64,000 bases of DNA. Origin: Halolamina pelagica (GTDB lineage Archaea > Halobacteriota > Halobacteria > Halobacteriales > Haloferacaceae). The translations under genes were made by a program, and so were the position numbers. This document shows, piece after piece, positions 56,586 to 64,000 of this stretch. The stretch lies in NCBI RefSeq assembly GCF_001307315.1, contig NZ_LGUC01000001.1, positions 1,550,001 through 1,614,000 of the forward strand. Direction: 5' to 3'. Numbering within the stretch: the first letter of the stretch is position 1; each line of letters starts with the position of its first letter. The notes below the pieces were generated by a model. The model did no database searches. It saw only the letters and a list, made by a program, of their open reading frames with translations, and was not told the origin of the DNA.

Positions 56586-57308
56586 GTGACTGATTGGCCA
56601 CCGGTGGACCCGACCGACGCAGCAGCGATCGCCGAGCGCCGCGACGAGATCGTCGGCGCCGTCGCCGACCACGCCGGCGAGATCGCCTACCAGCTCGCGC
56701 GCCTCCAGGGCGGCGACTACGGCCGTGAGACGTTCGACACGCCCGGCGGCGAGTGGACGGTGAAACACGAGGCCGGCGAGCTCGACTTTCTCAAGTTCGA
56801 CCCCAAGAGCGGCTCCGAGGTGTACGTGGTCTCCACGAAGCGCCAGCCCGACCCCGAGCCGCTCGCCGCCGCGCTCGCGGACTACGCGGCGTTCGTCGAC
56901 GCCTACGACGAGTACGTCGAAGCGGCCGAGGATACCCTCGCGGGCGTCACCACGGAGTTCCCGGACACCGAGACCACCGAGGCCGCTGTCGCGGAACGCC
57001 GACGCGTCCTCGACCGCGTCGAGGAGGTCTGCGACCGGATCGCGGGCGAACTGCACCGCTTCGAGGGTGGCGACTACGGCACCTACGCCGAGCGGATCGA
57101 CGGCCTGCGCTGGGAGCTCAACTGGGACCGTGACGGCGTCTCCTACCTGCGGGTGGGCGGCAGCGACGGCGTCTACCTGGTCTCCCAGTATCAGCCGCCC
57201 GAACCATCCGACGTACGGCGATTCGTTCCGCAGTTCCCGGCGTTCGTCGACGCGTACAACGAGCACGTCCACGACCTGGAGGCGACGCTCGAACCTGTCG
57301 AGCTCTGA
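56586..57308 (+). CDS. Two-repeat soluble protein of unknown function
   Basis: 240 residues from a GTG start. The two halves are clearly similar: QLARLQGGDYGRETFDTPGG with later AFVDAYDEYVEAAEDTL in the first, and ELHRFEGGDYGTYAERIDG with AFVDAYNEHVHDLEATL in the second, about 105 residues apart. Each half also has a strand-rich segment (VYVVSTKRQPDPEP against VYLVSQYQPPEPSD). So it is an internal duplication, probably a pseudo-dimer. No family recognised. Confidence 0.72.
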   Translation: MTDWPPVDPTDAAAIAERRDEIVGAVADHAGEIAYQLARLQGGDYGRETFDTPGGEWTVKHEAGELDFLKFDPKSGSEVYVVSTKRQPDPEPLAAALADYAAFVDAYDEYVEAAEDTLAGVTTEFPDTETTEAAVAERRRVLDRVEEVCDRIAGELHRFEGGDYGTYAERIDGLRWELNWDRDGVSYLRVGGSDGVYLVSQYQPPEPSDVRRFVPQFPAFVDAYNEHVHDLEATLEPVEL

Positions 57309-57360
57309 GTTCTCGCGGCGCGGGTCACGTCTCGCGTGGGTATCTCTGTCCCGAAAGGGC

Positions 57361-57366
57361 CTTAAG
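57361..57366 (+). promoter_or_regulatory. TATA box of the SRP RNA
   Basis: CTTAAG is centred about 28 bases before the likely SRP RNA start, within promoter spacing. Confidence 0.5.
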
Positions 57367-57391
57367 TTCGACCGCGTTAGAAGGAACTGGA

Positions 57392-57697
57392 CTAGGTCGG
57401 GCGGTTAGGCCCCGCTCGTCACCCCGAGATAGTCTTCAGGGGGGACCGAACCCCGGGCTCGTCCGGCAGACCGGCACGGGCCTCGGGAGCCGACGTGGAA
57501 GCCTCGTCCGCCGGGGACAGCGGTCCACGACGCCCGCCCGCAGGGGCGGTCCGTCGTGGTTCATCGACGGTACCGGGTCAGGCGCGGAAGCGAGCAGCCC
57601 ACCGTCGGACGCCCGTCGCTCGTCGGGTCGCGGGGTGGAGGAGGCAACCGAGACTCCCCGTGTCGGAACGCCGGGCAAATCCGGCTGTCCGCCATTC
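57392..57697 (+). ncRNA. ffs: Signal recognition particle RNA (7S RNA)
   Basis: About 305 nucleotides, the size of haloarchaeal 7S RNA. The 5' part TAGGTCGGGCGGTTAGG and the 3' part with CCGGCTGTCCGCC can pair as in the long helix 5. The S-domain helix 8 signature is present at 57577-57600, GTCAGGCGCGGAAGCGAGCA then GCCC, which binds SRP54. It forms the RNA core of the particle that targets membrane proteins. The ends are estimated from pairing and the TATA position; they may be a few bases off. No protein frame in this 480-base gap is credible. Confidence 0.87.
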
Positions 57698-57787
57698 ATT
57701 TCGTTCTCAACTCCCGAGCCGGTGGCTCGCGGTGTACCCATCGGAGAAAGCGGAGAGCGTCAGAAAATTCTGGACTGTGTAAACTGC

Positions 57788-58933
57788 TCAGGCTCGCTTG
57801 TACTGGTCCGGCCACTCCGGCGCGTTCTCGGCGTCGAGTTCGCGGCCGGCGTGGAGCGTGAAGTACGGATCACGGAGGTGTTCGCGGGCGAGCAGCACCG
57901 CGTCGGCGCGCTCGTTGCCGACCAGCGCCTCGGCGTGGGTGGCGTCGGTGATGCCGCCGACGGTGCCGACCGCGATCTCGTCGCTGCCGACGGCGAGCGT
58001 ATCGCCCGAGAGCGTCTGTCCGTCCTCGGCCAGTACCTCCCGGATCGTCTCGGCGTACTGGACCTGATAGCCGGGGCCGGCTCGGGGCACCTGCTGGTCG
58101 GGGTGGATTCCGCCGGAGGAGACGTCGAGGAAGTCGACGCCGAGTTCGGCGAGCTCGCTCGCGAGGCGGGCAGACTGGGCCACGTCCCACGATTCGCGGT
58201 CCGGGAGCCAGTCGGTCGCGGAGATCCGGACGAAGATCGGCTTCTCGTCGGGCCAGACCTCCCGGACGCCCGCACAGACCTCCCGGAGCAGTTTGGTGCG
58301 CCCCTCGAAGTCGCCGCCGTACGCGTCGTCGCGGGTGTTGCTCACCGGCGAGAGGAACTCGTGCAGCAGGTAGCCGTGGGCGGCGTGGATCTCCGGCACC
58401 TCGAAGCCGGCGTCGAGGGCGTACTCGGCGGCGTCCACGAAAGCGTCGATCACCTCGTCGATGTCGTCCTGATCCATCCGCTCGGTCGGCGCCGTGTTCT
58501 CCTCGTCGCGGGGGTAGGGCTCCTCGGTGGGGCCACGTGGCGTCCAGCCGCCCTCGTCCTGTTTCACGAGGCGGGAGCCGTCCTCCCACGGGCGCCGGGT
58601 GCTGGCTTTCCGGCCGGCGTGGGCGAGCTGGATCGCCGGGACGCTGCCCTGCTCGCGGATGAACTCGGCGGTCGGCGCCAGCGCGTCGGCGTGCTCCTGG
58701 CTCCAGATGCCGAGATCCTCCGGCGAGATGCGCCCGCGGGGCTCGACGGCGGTGGCCTCGGCGATCACGACGCCGGCGCCGCCGACGGCGCGGCTCCCGA
58801 GATGGACGTGGTGCCAGTCGGTCGCCAGCCCGTCGCGGTCGTCACAGGAGTACTGGCACATCGGCGACACCATCACGCGGTTCGGAATTGTCGTCTCACG
58901 CAGCGTGAGCGGTTCGAACAGTGAAGCGTTCAC
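57788..58933 (-). CDS. NADH:flavin oxidoreductase (YqjM-like old yellow enzyme)
   Basis: 381 residues. FMN-binding TIM barrel of the thermophilic-like OYE class: NRVMVSPMCQYSCDDRDG with the flavin-tuning Cys, IQLAHAGRKAST, GYLLHEFLSPVSNTRDDAYG with the active-site His region EIHAAHGYLL, and VGTVGGITDATHAEALV with LLAREHLRDPYF. It reduces activated C=C bonds such as enones; the natural substrate is unknown. Complete and single on its strand; its ATG is MNASLFEPLTL at 58933. Confidence 0.93.
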   Translation of the reverse strand: MNASLFEPLTLRETTIPNRVMVSPMCQYSCDDRDGLATDWHHVHLGSRAVGGAGVVIAEATAVEPRGRISPEDLGIWSQEHADALAPTAEFIREQGSVPAIQLAHAGRKASTRRPWEDGSRLVKQDEGGWTPRGPTEEPYPRDEENTAPTERMDQDDIDEVIDAFVDAAEYALDAGFEVPEIHAAHGYLLHEFLSPVSNTRDDAYGGDFEGRTKLLREVCAGVREVWPDEKPIFVRISATDWLPDRESWDVAQSARLASELAELGVDFLDVSSGGIHPDQQVPRAGPGYQVQYAETIREVLAEDGQTLSGDTLAVGSDEIAVGTVGGITDATHAEALVGNERADAVLLAREHLRDPYFTLHAGRELDAENAPEWPDQYKRA

Positions 58934-59065
58934 GCTCGACGGTTCGCCCGCGCGGGAAAAGCGCTGTCGGCTCGTGTCCGAATTGCCGATTTCGGCGACG
59001 GCGACCCCGTCGGCGCCGCCTGCCGGATTCGAGAGCTTTTCACCGCCGCCGCAGGGATGGTGGGT

Positions 59066-59899
59066 ATGGCACTCTCAACGGAAGAGATCATGCAGATCAG
59101 TCTGGACCTCGTCGGCTGGGACGAGGTGCCGGCGGACAGCGGGATCCACGTCCCGGGCGACGAGCTCGAAACCGCGCTCGTCGGGATCGACCTCGAATCC
59201 CCGGAGATCCAGCTCGCCGAGCGCGAGGGGTACGACCTCGTGCTCGCCCACCACCCGCCCGGCGGCGATCCCCGCGTGAACTTCGCGCCCGTGCTCGACA
59301 AGCAAGTCGAGTTCATGACCGCCCACGGCGTCCCCCAGGAGCGCGCCGAGGCGGCGGCGTCGGGGATCATCTCCGGCATGGAGCACGCGGGCCACAGCGC
59401 GAACTACCGCCACGACCCCTCCATCGCCGAGCATCTCGACATCCCGTACATGAACGTCCACCTCGCACCGGACGAGCTCGGGCGCCGACGGTTCCGCGAG
59501 GTCGCCGACGAACTCGACGACGACGCGAGCGTCGGCCAGTTCGCGGACGCGCTGGGCGAGATTCCGGAGCTCGACGAGGCGATCACCGACGTGGAGCTCC
59601 GCCTCGGCGAGCGCGACAACGACCTCGGCGAGGTGGCGATCCACCACGCCGCGGGCACCAACGGCGGCAGCGACGTGGCCAGCGCCTACTTCGACCACGG
59701 CGTCGACACGGTACTGTACATCCACGTCGGCGCCGGCGACACGGCGGAGCTTCAGGAGGAGTACGGCGACAGCGAGAAGAACCTCGTCGTCACCGGCCAC
59801 ATCGCCAGCGACGCGATCGGGATGAACGAGTTCATCGACGCGCTGGAGGCGGAAGGACTCGACTGCGACACGATCTCCGGCTGCGGTATCGGCCGGTAA
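59066..59899 (+). CDS. Nif3-like dinuclear metal centre protein
   Basis: 277 residues, NIF3/DUF34 family. Seen are the metal-binding LVLAHHPPGGDPRVNF, with VHLAPDELG in the middle and VTGHIASDAIGMNEFIDALE near the end. The family is widespread and its activity is not settled (a GTP cyclohydrolase I-like activity has been suggested). ATG 59066 (MALSTEEIMQISLDLVG) has a T-rich box about 30 bases upstream, which fits its promoter; three codons upstream is another ATG. Confidence 0.87.
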   Translation: MALSTEEIMQISLDLVGWDEVPADSGIHVPGDELETALVGIDLESPEIQLAEREGYDLVLAHHPPGGDPRVNFAPVLDKQVEFMTAHGVPQERAEAAASGIISGMEHAGHSANYRHDPSIAEHLDIPYMNVHLAPDELGRRRFREVADELDDDASVGQFADALGEIPELDEAITDVELRLGERDNDLGEVAIHHAAGTNGGSDVASAYFDHGVDTVLYIHVGAGDTAELQEEYGDSEKNLVVTGHIASDAIGMNEFIDALEAEGLDCDTISGCGIGR

Positions 59900-59955
59900 A
59901 CCCCGCCGACTGCCGGGCGTAACGTTATAGGCCGCGCTCGAGTATCCGTGACGCA

Positions 59956-61078
59956 ATGGGGGAACGCGGAAACGACCGAGGGAGAACCGGGAGGGACCCA
60001 CAATCGATCCGGGGGGACCACGCGGGCGAGCAGGCGGCGTCGGCCGAGGCCGACGCCGCGACGACCGAGGAGGATCGCGACCGGATCGCGGCGCTCGAGG
60101 CCCGGCTGGACCGGCTGGAAGCTGCGAGCGACGAGCGAGCTGCTGACTCCCGAAACGACCGCGTCGGCGACCTCGCCGAGGAGGTCGCGGCGCTGCGTGA
60201 GACGACCGACCGGCTGGAGTCGACGCTTTCCGACGCCGTGGCCGAACTCGATACGATCCGGCAGTCGGAGTACGGCGCCATCGACGAGAAGCGCGAGCGA
60301 CAGTTCGAGACGGCGGTGAAGTCGATGGTGGCGTTCCACCAGCTCGCGACCGACGTGCTCGACGTGCAAGTCGAGAACTACGAGCCGGCTGCCGGCCACG
60401 CCGACGCCGAGCGCGTCGAAGCCACCCGGGAGCGGATCGCGGACGCACTCGGCGTCGGGCAAGCGGCCGATACGGGCGACCGACTCGAGATGGACGACGA
60501 GGCCGAGTGGCCGGACCCGGAGGAGGCCGCAAGTGGGGGGCGTGTCTTCGGCGACGACGCCAGCGACCGCGGCGTCGACGAGCCACCGGCGCCTGGTGCC
60601 ACGGATCCCGATGAACCACCGGAGTCAGACGCCCCGGAGACGGGGTCTACCCACCGATCGGAGGCGACGGCGGGTCGGCGTCGGCGGATGGTCCGCGGGC
60701 GCCGAGCGACGACGGGCCAGCATCGCCAGGCGACGACGGGTCGAGGTCGCCAGATAACGACGGGTCGGCCGCTTCTGCCGCCGCCGATGCGGTCGAAGCG
60801 GGTGCACTCCCGGAAAGCGTTCGGCCCGACATCGACGACGCGGACCCGTGGCGCCTCACCGAGATCGAGCCGGCGACGGCCAGAGACGTTCGTGCGGCGA
60901 TACAGTCGTCCCGGGCATCGTCGGACGGACCGACGGCCTGGCCGCCCGAGGGGAGGCGTACGCGCGGATCGTCGGCGATTCGCCGAGCGGGCACACGATC
61001 GAGCCGTCCCCGGCGAGTGGCGCGGAGACCGCCACCGTCGTTGACGAGCAGTCGCCAGCGACTGACGACGACGATTGA
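59956..61078 (+). CDS. Coiled-coil haloarchaeal protein, unknown
   Basis: About 374 residues. A basic and acidic start, then a coiled coil at about residues 40-105 (RIAALEARLDRLEAASDER; VAALRETTDRLESTLSDAVA), a short helical domain with MVAFHQLATDVLDVQVENY, a low-complexity Asp/Gly/Ser/Pro-rich linker, and a C-terminal segment WRLTEIEPATARDVRAAI ending in DDDD. Two frame breaks: one G added at 60642-60645 turns the Arg-rich tail into this acidic linker (VYPPIGGDGGSASADG), and one G at 60950-60953 gives PPEGEAYARIVGDSPSG. The corrected span is an exact number of codons. Function unknown. Confidence 0.65.
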
Positions 61079-61158
61079 CCCCGTCTCAGTACCGGGTTCG
61101 ACTCAGGGCCGAACCCCGGTTTCGTTCTGCTTAACTCCGCGCACGAGCAAGCCAGCGT

Positions 61159-61812
61159 GTGGATCCCTTCGACGTGCTCGGCGTCGATCCCGACGCCGAC
61201 GACGCGGAGATCTCTCGGGCTTACCGTCAGCGCGTGAAGGAGACGCATCCGGACCAGGGTGGCTCCCGCGAGGCGTTCATGCAGCTCCAGCAGGCGTACG
61301 CCGCAGTCAGGGAGGGGAAGGTCGAACTGAACGAGGACGGTTCGATCGCCGACTCGACCGACGAGGCCGACGCCGCGGCCCGCAGCGAACCCCAAGGACC
61401 CCCGCCTGGCACATCGCGGATGGAGTATCTCGACTACGACGTGCTGGCGGACTACGGCTGGGAGATCGACGACGACGACCTGTTCGAGGCGGCGTCGAAC
61501 GCCGACCTCGGCCCCGGGGAGTACGGCCGCCTGCTCGTCGATCACGACGAGACGCTGCTCGAGGCCGCCGAGCGCTGCGGCTTCGCGTGGCCGTACGCCT
61601 GTCGGGGCGGCGCCTGTGCGAACTGTGCGGTACTGCTTCGGGAGGGGGAAGTCGAGATGGCCAACAGTCACGTGCTCCCCGAGGGGATGGTCGAGGAGGG
61701 GATCCGACTCTCCTGTCTCTGCCGGCCGCGGAGCGACGAGCTACAGGTGGTTTACAACGTGAAGCATCTGCCGGGGCTGGACGAACTCCGCCTGCCGTCC
61801 CAGCAGTTCTGA
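61159..61812 (+). CDS. J-domain / 2Fe-2S ferredoxin fusion protein
   Basis: 217 residues. N-terminal J domain of about 55 residues: DPFDVLGVDPDADDAEISRA, the helix II region YRQRVKETHPDQGGS (HPD motif present). C-terminal 2Fe-2S ferredoxin of the plant/haloarchaeal type: the cluster loop CRGGACANCAVLL and the fourth Cys in LSCLCRP. GTG start at 61159. J domains recruit Hsp70 (DnaK) in cluster or protein assembly, so a role in Fe-S trafficking is suggested; it is also a redox carrier. I recall haloarchaeal ferredoxins with this architecture. Confidence 0.88.
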   Translation: MDPFDVLGVDPDADDAEISRAYRQRVKETHPDQGGSREAFMQLQQAYAAVREGKVELNEDGSIADSTDEADAAARSEPQGPPPGTSRMEYLDYDVLADYGWEIDDDDLFEAASNADLGPGEYGRLLVDHDETLLEAAERCGFAWPYACRGGACANCAVLLREGEVEMANSHVLPEGMVEEGIRLSCLCRPRSDELQVVYNVKHLPGLDELRLPSQQF

Positions 61813-61813
61813 G

Positions 61814-62176
61814 CTATCGGCGCCCGCCGGCGGGGTGTTTTCGGCGCGGTTCGATGGACGGGTTCGTCCACGCCCAGTCGCCTTCGACGTGATCGAACGC
61901 GCGAGCGGGGTCGTCGACGGCCTGCCCCAGCGGGCGGGCACTCCCCAGATCCGGGCCCACGTCGGTGATCCGGACCGCCGCGACACAGCGCGTCCGCTCG
62001 GAGTAGTACACCGCCTCGTCGGCGCCCGCCAGCACGCCGACGAGCGTTCGGTTCCCAACGTCGGCGTCGTACAGCAGGTCGGCCGTTCGCTTGCGGACGC
62101 TCACGTCGGGGGTTCGGGGGCGCAGCGCCCGGACGAGCGCGTCGAACGGCGTCGTGGTACGCGTTCGAGTAGCCAT
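61814..62176 (-). CDS. Small haloarchaeal protein, unknown
   Basis: 120 residues, fairly basic N terminus (MATRTRTTTPFDALVRALRP), then VRKRTADLLYDADVGNRTLV and DEAVYYSERTRCVAAVRITD with a late DWAWTNPSIEPRRKHP. Looks like an alpha/beta soluble domain. No family recognised. It converges on the J-domain/ferredoxin gene, with one base between the stops. Confidence 0.6.
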   Translation of the reverse strand: MATRTRTTTPFDALVRALRPRTPDVSVRKRTADLLYDADVGNRTLVGVLAGADEAVYYSERTRCVAAVRITDVGPDLGSARPLGQAVDDPARAFDHVEGDWAWTNPSIEPRRKHPAGGRR

Positions 62177-62303
62177 ACACCCCAGTCGGGAGCACAGCCT
62201 AAAGGGAGTGAGCCATCCCCGGAGTGAAAGTGAAGGAAACGGCGAAAGTAAACGCGGTTGCCGGACGCACAACAGTGATGTAGCGCCCCGCCGACTACTC
62301 GGT

Positions 62304-62648
62304 ATGGAGTACGTAGCGTTCGACGACGCCGAAACGTACGAACCCGACGAAGGCTGGCAGCGACGCGCGCTTGCCGGTAGCGACCAGTTCACTTTCGAGT
62401 GGTTCGAAAAGCCGCCGGGGCACTCCTCGCCGATGCACGACCACGAGAACGAGCAGGTCTGTGTCTGTCTCCAGGGCGAGCTCACCGTCCACACCGAGGA
62501 CGAGTCGGTGACGCTCTCGGAGAACGACTCGGTCCACCTGGCGTCCTGGGAGTCCCACCGCGTCGAGAACGCGAGCGACGAGCGCGCCGTCGGGCTGGAC
62601 GTGTTCGCACCCGGACGCGGCTTCGACTTCTGGACCGACCGCGAGTAA
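62304..62648 (+). CDS. Cupin-domain protein
   Basis: 114 residues. The cupin motif 1 is in FEWFEKPPGHSSPMHDHENE, with metal-binding His-Asp-His and a Glu (H-D-H-E), and motif 2 in VHLASWESHRVENAS with the second His. It should bind one divalent metal; the reaction or ligand is unknown. ATG at 62304 (MEYVAFDDAETYEP). Followed 50 bases later by the copper-chaperone-like gene on the same strand. Confidence 0.83.
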   Translation: MEYVAFDDAETYEPDEGWQRRALAGSDQFTFEWFEKPPGHSSPMHDHENEQVCVCLQGELTVHTEDESVTLSENDSVHLASWESHRVENASDERAVGLDVFAPGRGFDFWTDRE

Positions 62649-62698
62649 CCACTGCGGCGACCGAAACGTTCTCCACCGGGCCGTTCCTCCGATCGCCT

Positions 62699-62896
62699 AT
62701 GGCTCAGACCACGCTCACCGTCGACGGAATGGCGTGTGGCAGTTGCGAAGAGACAGTCGAAGACGCAGTGGCGGCGCTCGACGGCGTCGACGCCGTGACC
62801 GCGGACAACACGACCGATACGGTCGAAATCGAGGGCGACGTGGACGGCGACGCGGCCGCGGCCGCGATCGAGGACGCCGGCTACACCGTCGCCTGA
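62699..62896 (+). CDS. Heavy-metal-associated (copper chaperone-like) protein
   Basis: 65 residues, a single HMA domain: VDGMACGSCEETVEDAV with the metal-binding CxxC, followed by the betaalphabeta end of the fold (VEIEGDVDGDAAAAAIEDAG). It likely binds Cu(I) and delivers it to a P-type ATPase or other target not in this window. The start at 62699 (MAQTTLTVDG) is at the natural domain border. Confidence 0.88.
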   Translation: MAQTTLTVDGMACGSCEETVEDAVAALDGVDAVTADNTTDTVEIEGDVDGDAAAAAIEDAGYTVA

Positions 62897-62902
62897 GCGC
62901 CG

Positions 62903-63982
62903 TCAGTCGTTTTCTCCGGACGCCGCGCCAGCCTGTATCAGCGACGCGACACGCTCCGGCCGGTCCATCCCGGCACAGAGCGTCAGCATCGTCAAGTGGC
63001 GGCCGTCCTCGATCGGCGTGTCGCCCCCGCGGACCCCCCGCCCGCGATCGCCTCGTCGAGGCTGCGCCGCGCGTCGACGATGGCCTCGCGGTTGAGCCAC
63101 GCTGGCGGCCCCATCGTGACCAGCAACGCTCGCGTCGCCCGGGAGAGGTCGGCTTCCGCCGAGCGGTGGCGGAACAGCGAGCGCCGGACCGCGGTCTCGA
63201 TGGTGCTGTAGCTCTCGATCTCGTCGGGCGTCTCGGTGGCCGACAGCAGGCGGCCGAGCAGCGAGGGCGGCTCTCTGACCTGTTCGCGCCAGTGGCCGAT
63301 GGTGGCGTACCCGCCCTCCCCCACCGTGGCGATGATCTCACTGGCGTCGACGACGGTCTCGCCAACCGCCGCGGCGTCGGCGGCTTCCCCGCGCCGAACA
63401 GCGCGGCGGTCCAGTCGGCGATCGTCTCGTTCGTGGTTCCGTAGGCCTCGGCAGCCTCCGCGTCGGTGGGGCGTTCGGCGGGGGCATCCAGTTCAGCGTT
63501 ATCGAACAGGAGCTGTGCGTCGGCCGTGGCTTCGAGGCCGCGAAGCCCGGCCCGGGCGTTGGCGGCGACGCCCGTCTCCTCGGCACCCGGGAGCACAGTC
63601 AGCGCGTACACCGGGCGATCGACGGCGTCTCTGAGCGTGTCGATCAGTATCGGTGCGGCGCCGGCGCCGGTCGCCCCGGCGACGCCGACGGGGACGAGCA
63701 CCGCGTCGGCGGCCGCGGGGACGGCGTCGGTGGCTGCCCGGCTGAGCTCCCGGACGTTCGACTCCGCGGCCGTGCGGACGGCCGCAGCGTCGCCAGTCGA
63801 TCGGGACGTGGTGCCGAACGCGTGGCGATGCTCCCGGGGCACGTCGATCTCGTCGAGCGCTTCGGGGTCGGTGTCGAAGGCGGCGACGGCGGTCACGTAC
63901 GGGCGGTCCTCCGGGTCGGCGGCGGCGAGCGCTGCCGCCAGCCGCCCCCGGCACCGCCGACGCCGAGCACGGCGAGTTTCAC
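62903..63982 (-). CDS. Tubulin/FtsZ-like GTPase-fold protein
   Basis: About 360 residues, haloarchaeal FtsZ/tubulin superfamily member of the non-canonical sort. Starts VKLAVLGVGGAGGRLAAALA (nucleotide-binding glycine turn) and has GVAGATGAGAAPILIDTL in place of the FtsZ GGGTGTG motif. The C-terminal half has ATIGHWREQVREPPSLLGR and TALRRSLF-type helices. Three frame breaks, each repaired by one added base at 63944-63948 (restores GAGGRLAAALAA), 63387-63390 (restores GAGEAADAAAVGETV) and 63034-63039 (restores GGGVRGGDTPIED); the span is then 361 codons. GTG at 63982 is the start. Function unknown; may not form cell-division rings. Confidence 0.8.
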
Positions 63983-64000
63983 GGTTCGGGGTTGCCCGCC

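Noticed and set aside
1-64000. Idea that the broken genes are real pseudogenes of a decaying region
   Set aside because: Each break is a single missing base in a G/C run, both sides stay conserved, and essential genes are affected.
1-64000. tRNA genes, CRISPR arrays, insertion sequences, prophage or integrase sites
   Set aside because: I looked for clover-leaf ends, regularly spaced repeats, transposase motifs and direct repeats and found none I can support.

Overview
The window is a piece of a halophilic archaeal chromosome (class Halobacteria). The evidence is the very high GC, the acidic proteins, the leaderless genes with TTAA/TTTA-type boxes about 27 bases before the start codon, archaeal housekeeping genes (transcription factor S, archaeal NAC, a MutS-like ATPase, a RecJ-like DHH nuclease, phosphomevalonate decarboxylase, an archaeal SRP RNA), and many families that I know only from haloarchaea. 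The genus cannot be fixed from the sequence. I saw no tRNA, insertion sequence, prophage or CRISPR array.

Layout. 1-1800: end of a membrane gene, a small haloarchaeal protein and a HEAT-repeat protein. 1810-12182: a complete branched-chain amino acid locus. ilvD is divergent from leuA, ilvB, ilvN, ilvC, a small acidic gene, leuC, leuD and leuB, and most junctions overlap by ATGA. A leader-peptide-like gene with a perfect hairpin lies before ilvB, and a 12-bp inverted repeat brackets the ilvD promoter. 12.2-15.2 kb: DUF1405 protein, PdxS, Nudix hydrolase, DUF5793 protein. 15.3-19.1 kb: pilus/secretion ATPase and its membrane partner. 19.1-26 kb: methyltransferase, CinA-like protein, NAD kinase-like protein, a surface lipoprotein, an acetyltransferase, MvaD, a DUF21 protein, and a scar where two divergent genes (DoxX and MFS) have both lost their 5' ends.

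26-33 kb: TFS, a NAC-TrmI pair, creatininase-family hydrolase, O-methyltransferase, and a methylmalonyl-CoA mutase/epimerase neighbourhood. 32.9-42.9 kb: a secreted multidomain nuclease, a MenE-like ligase with a long acidic tail, an acyl-CoA dehydrogenase, an MFS transporter and a stand-alone ThDP enzyme. 42.9-49.4 kb: a MutS-like ATPase, pyrB-pyrI, a CtaA-CtaB fusion for heme synthesis, FAD synthase and a JAMM protease. 49.5-64 kb: RecJ-like DHH protein, an anchored phospholipase D-like protein, a DUF35-thiolase pair, SRP RNA, old-yellow-enzyme reductase, Nif3-like protein, a J-domain/ferredoxin fusion, a cupin, a copper-chaperone-like protein and a tubulin/FtsZ-like protein.

A major caution: about 30 reading-frame breaks occur, nearly all repaired by adding one G or C to a short G or C run. 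They hit essential genes and always leave intact protein on both sides. I read them as base-calling deletions, not pseudogenes, and give each affected gene its full span with the site of the break.
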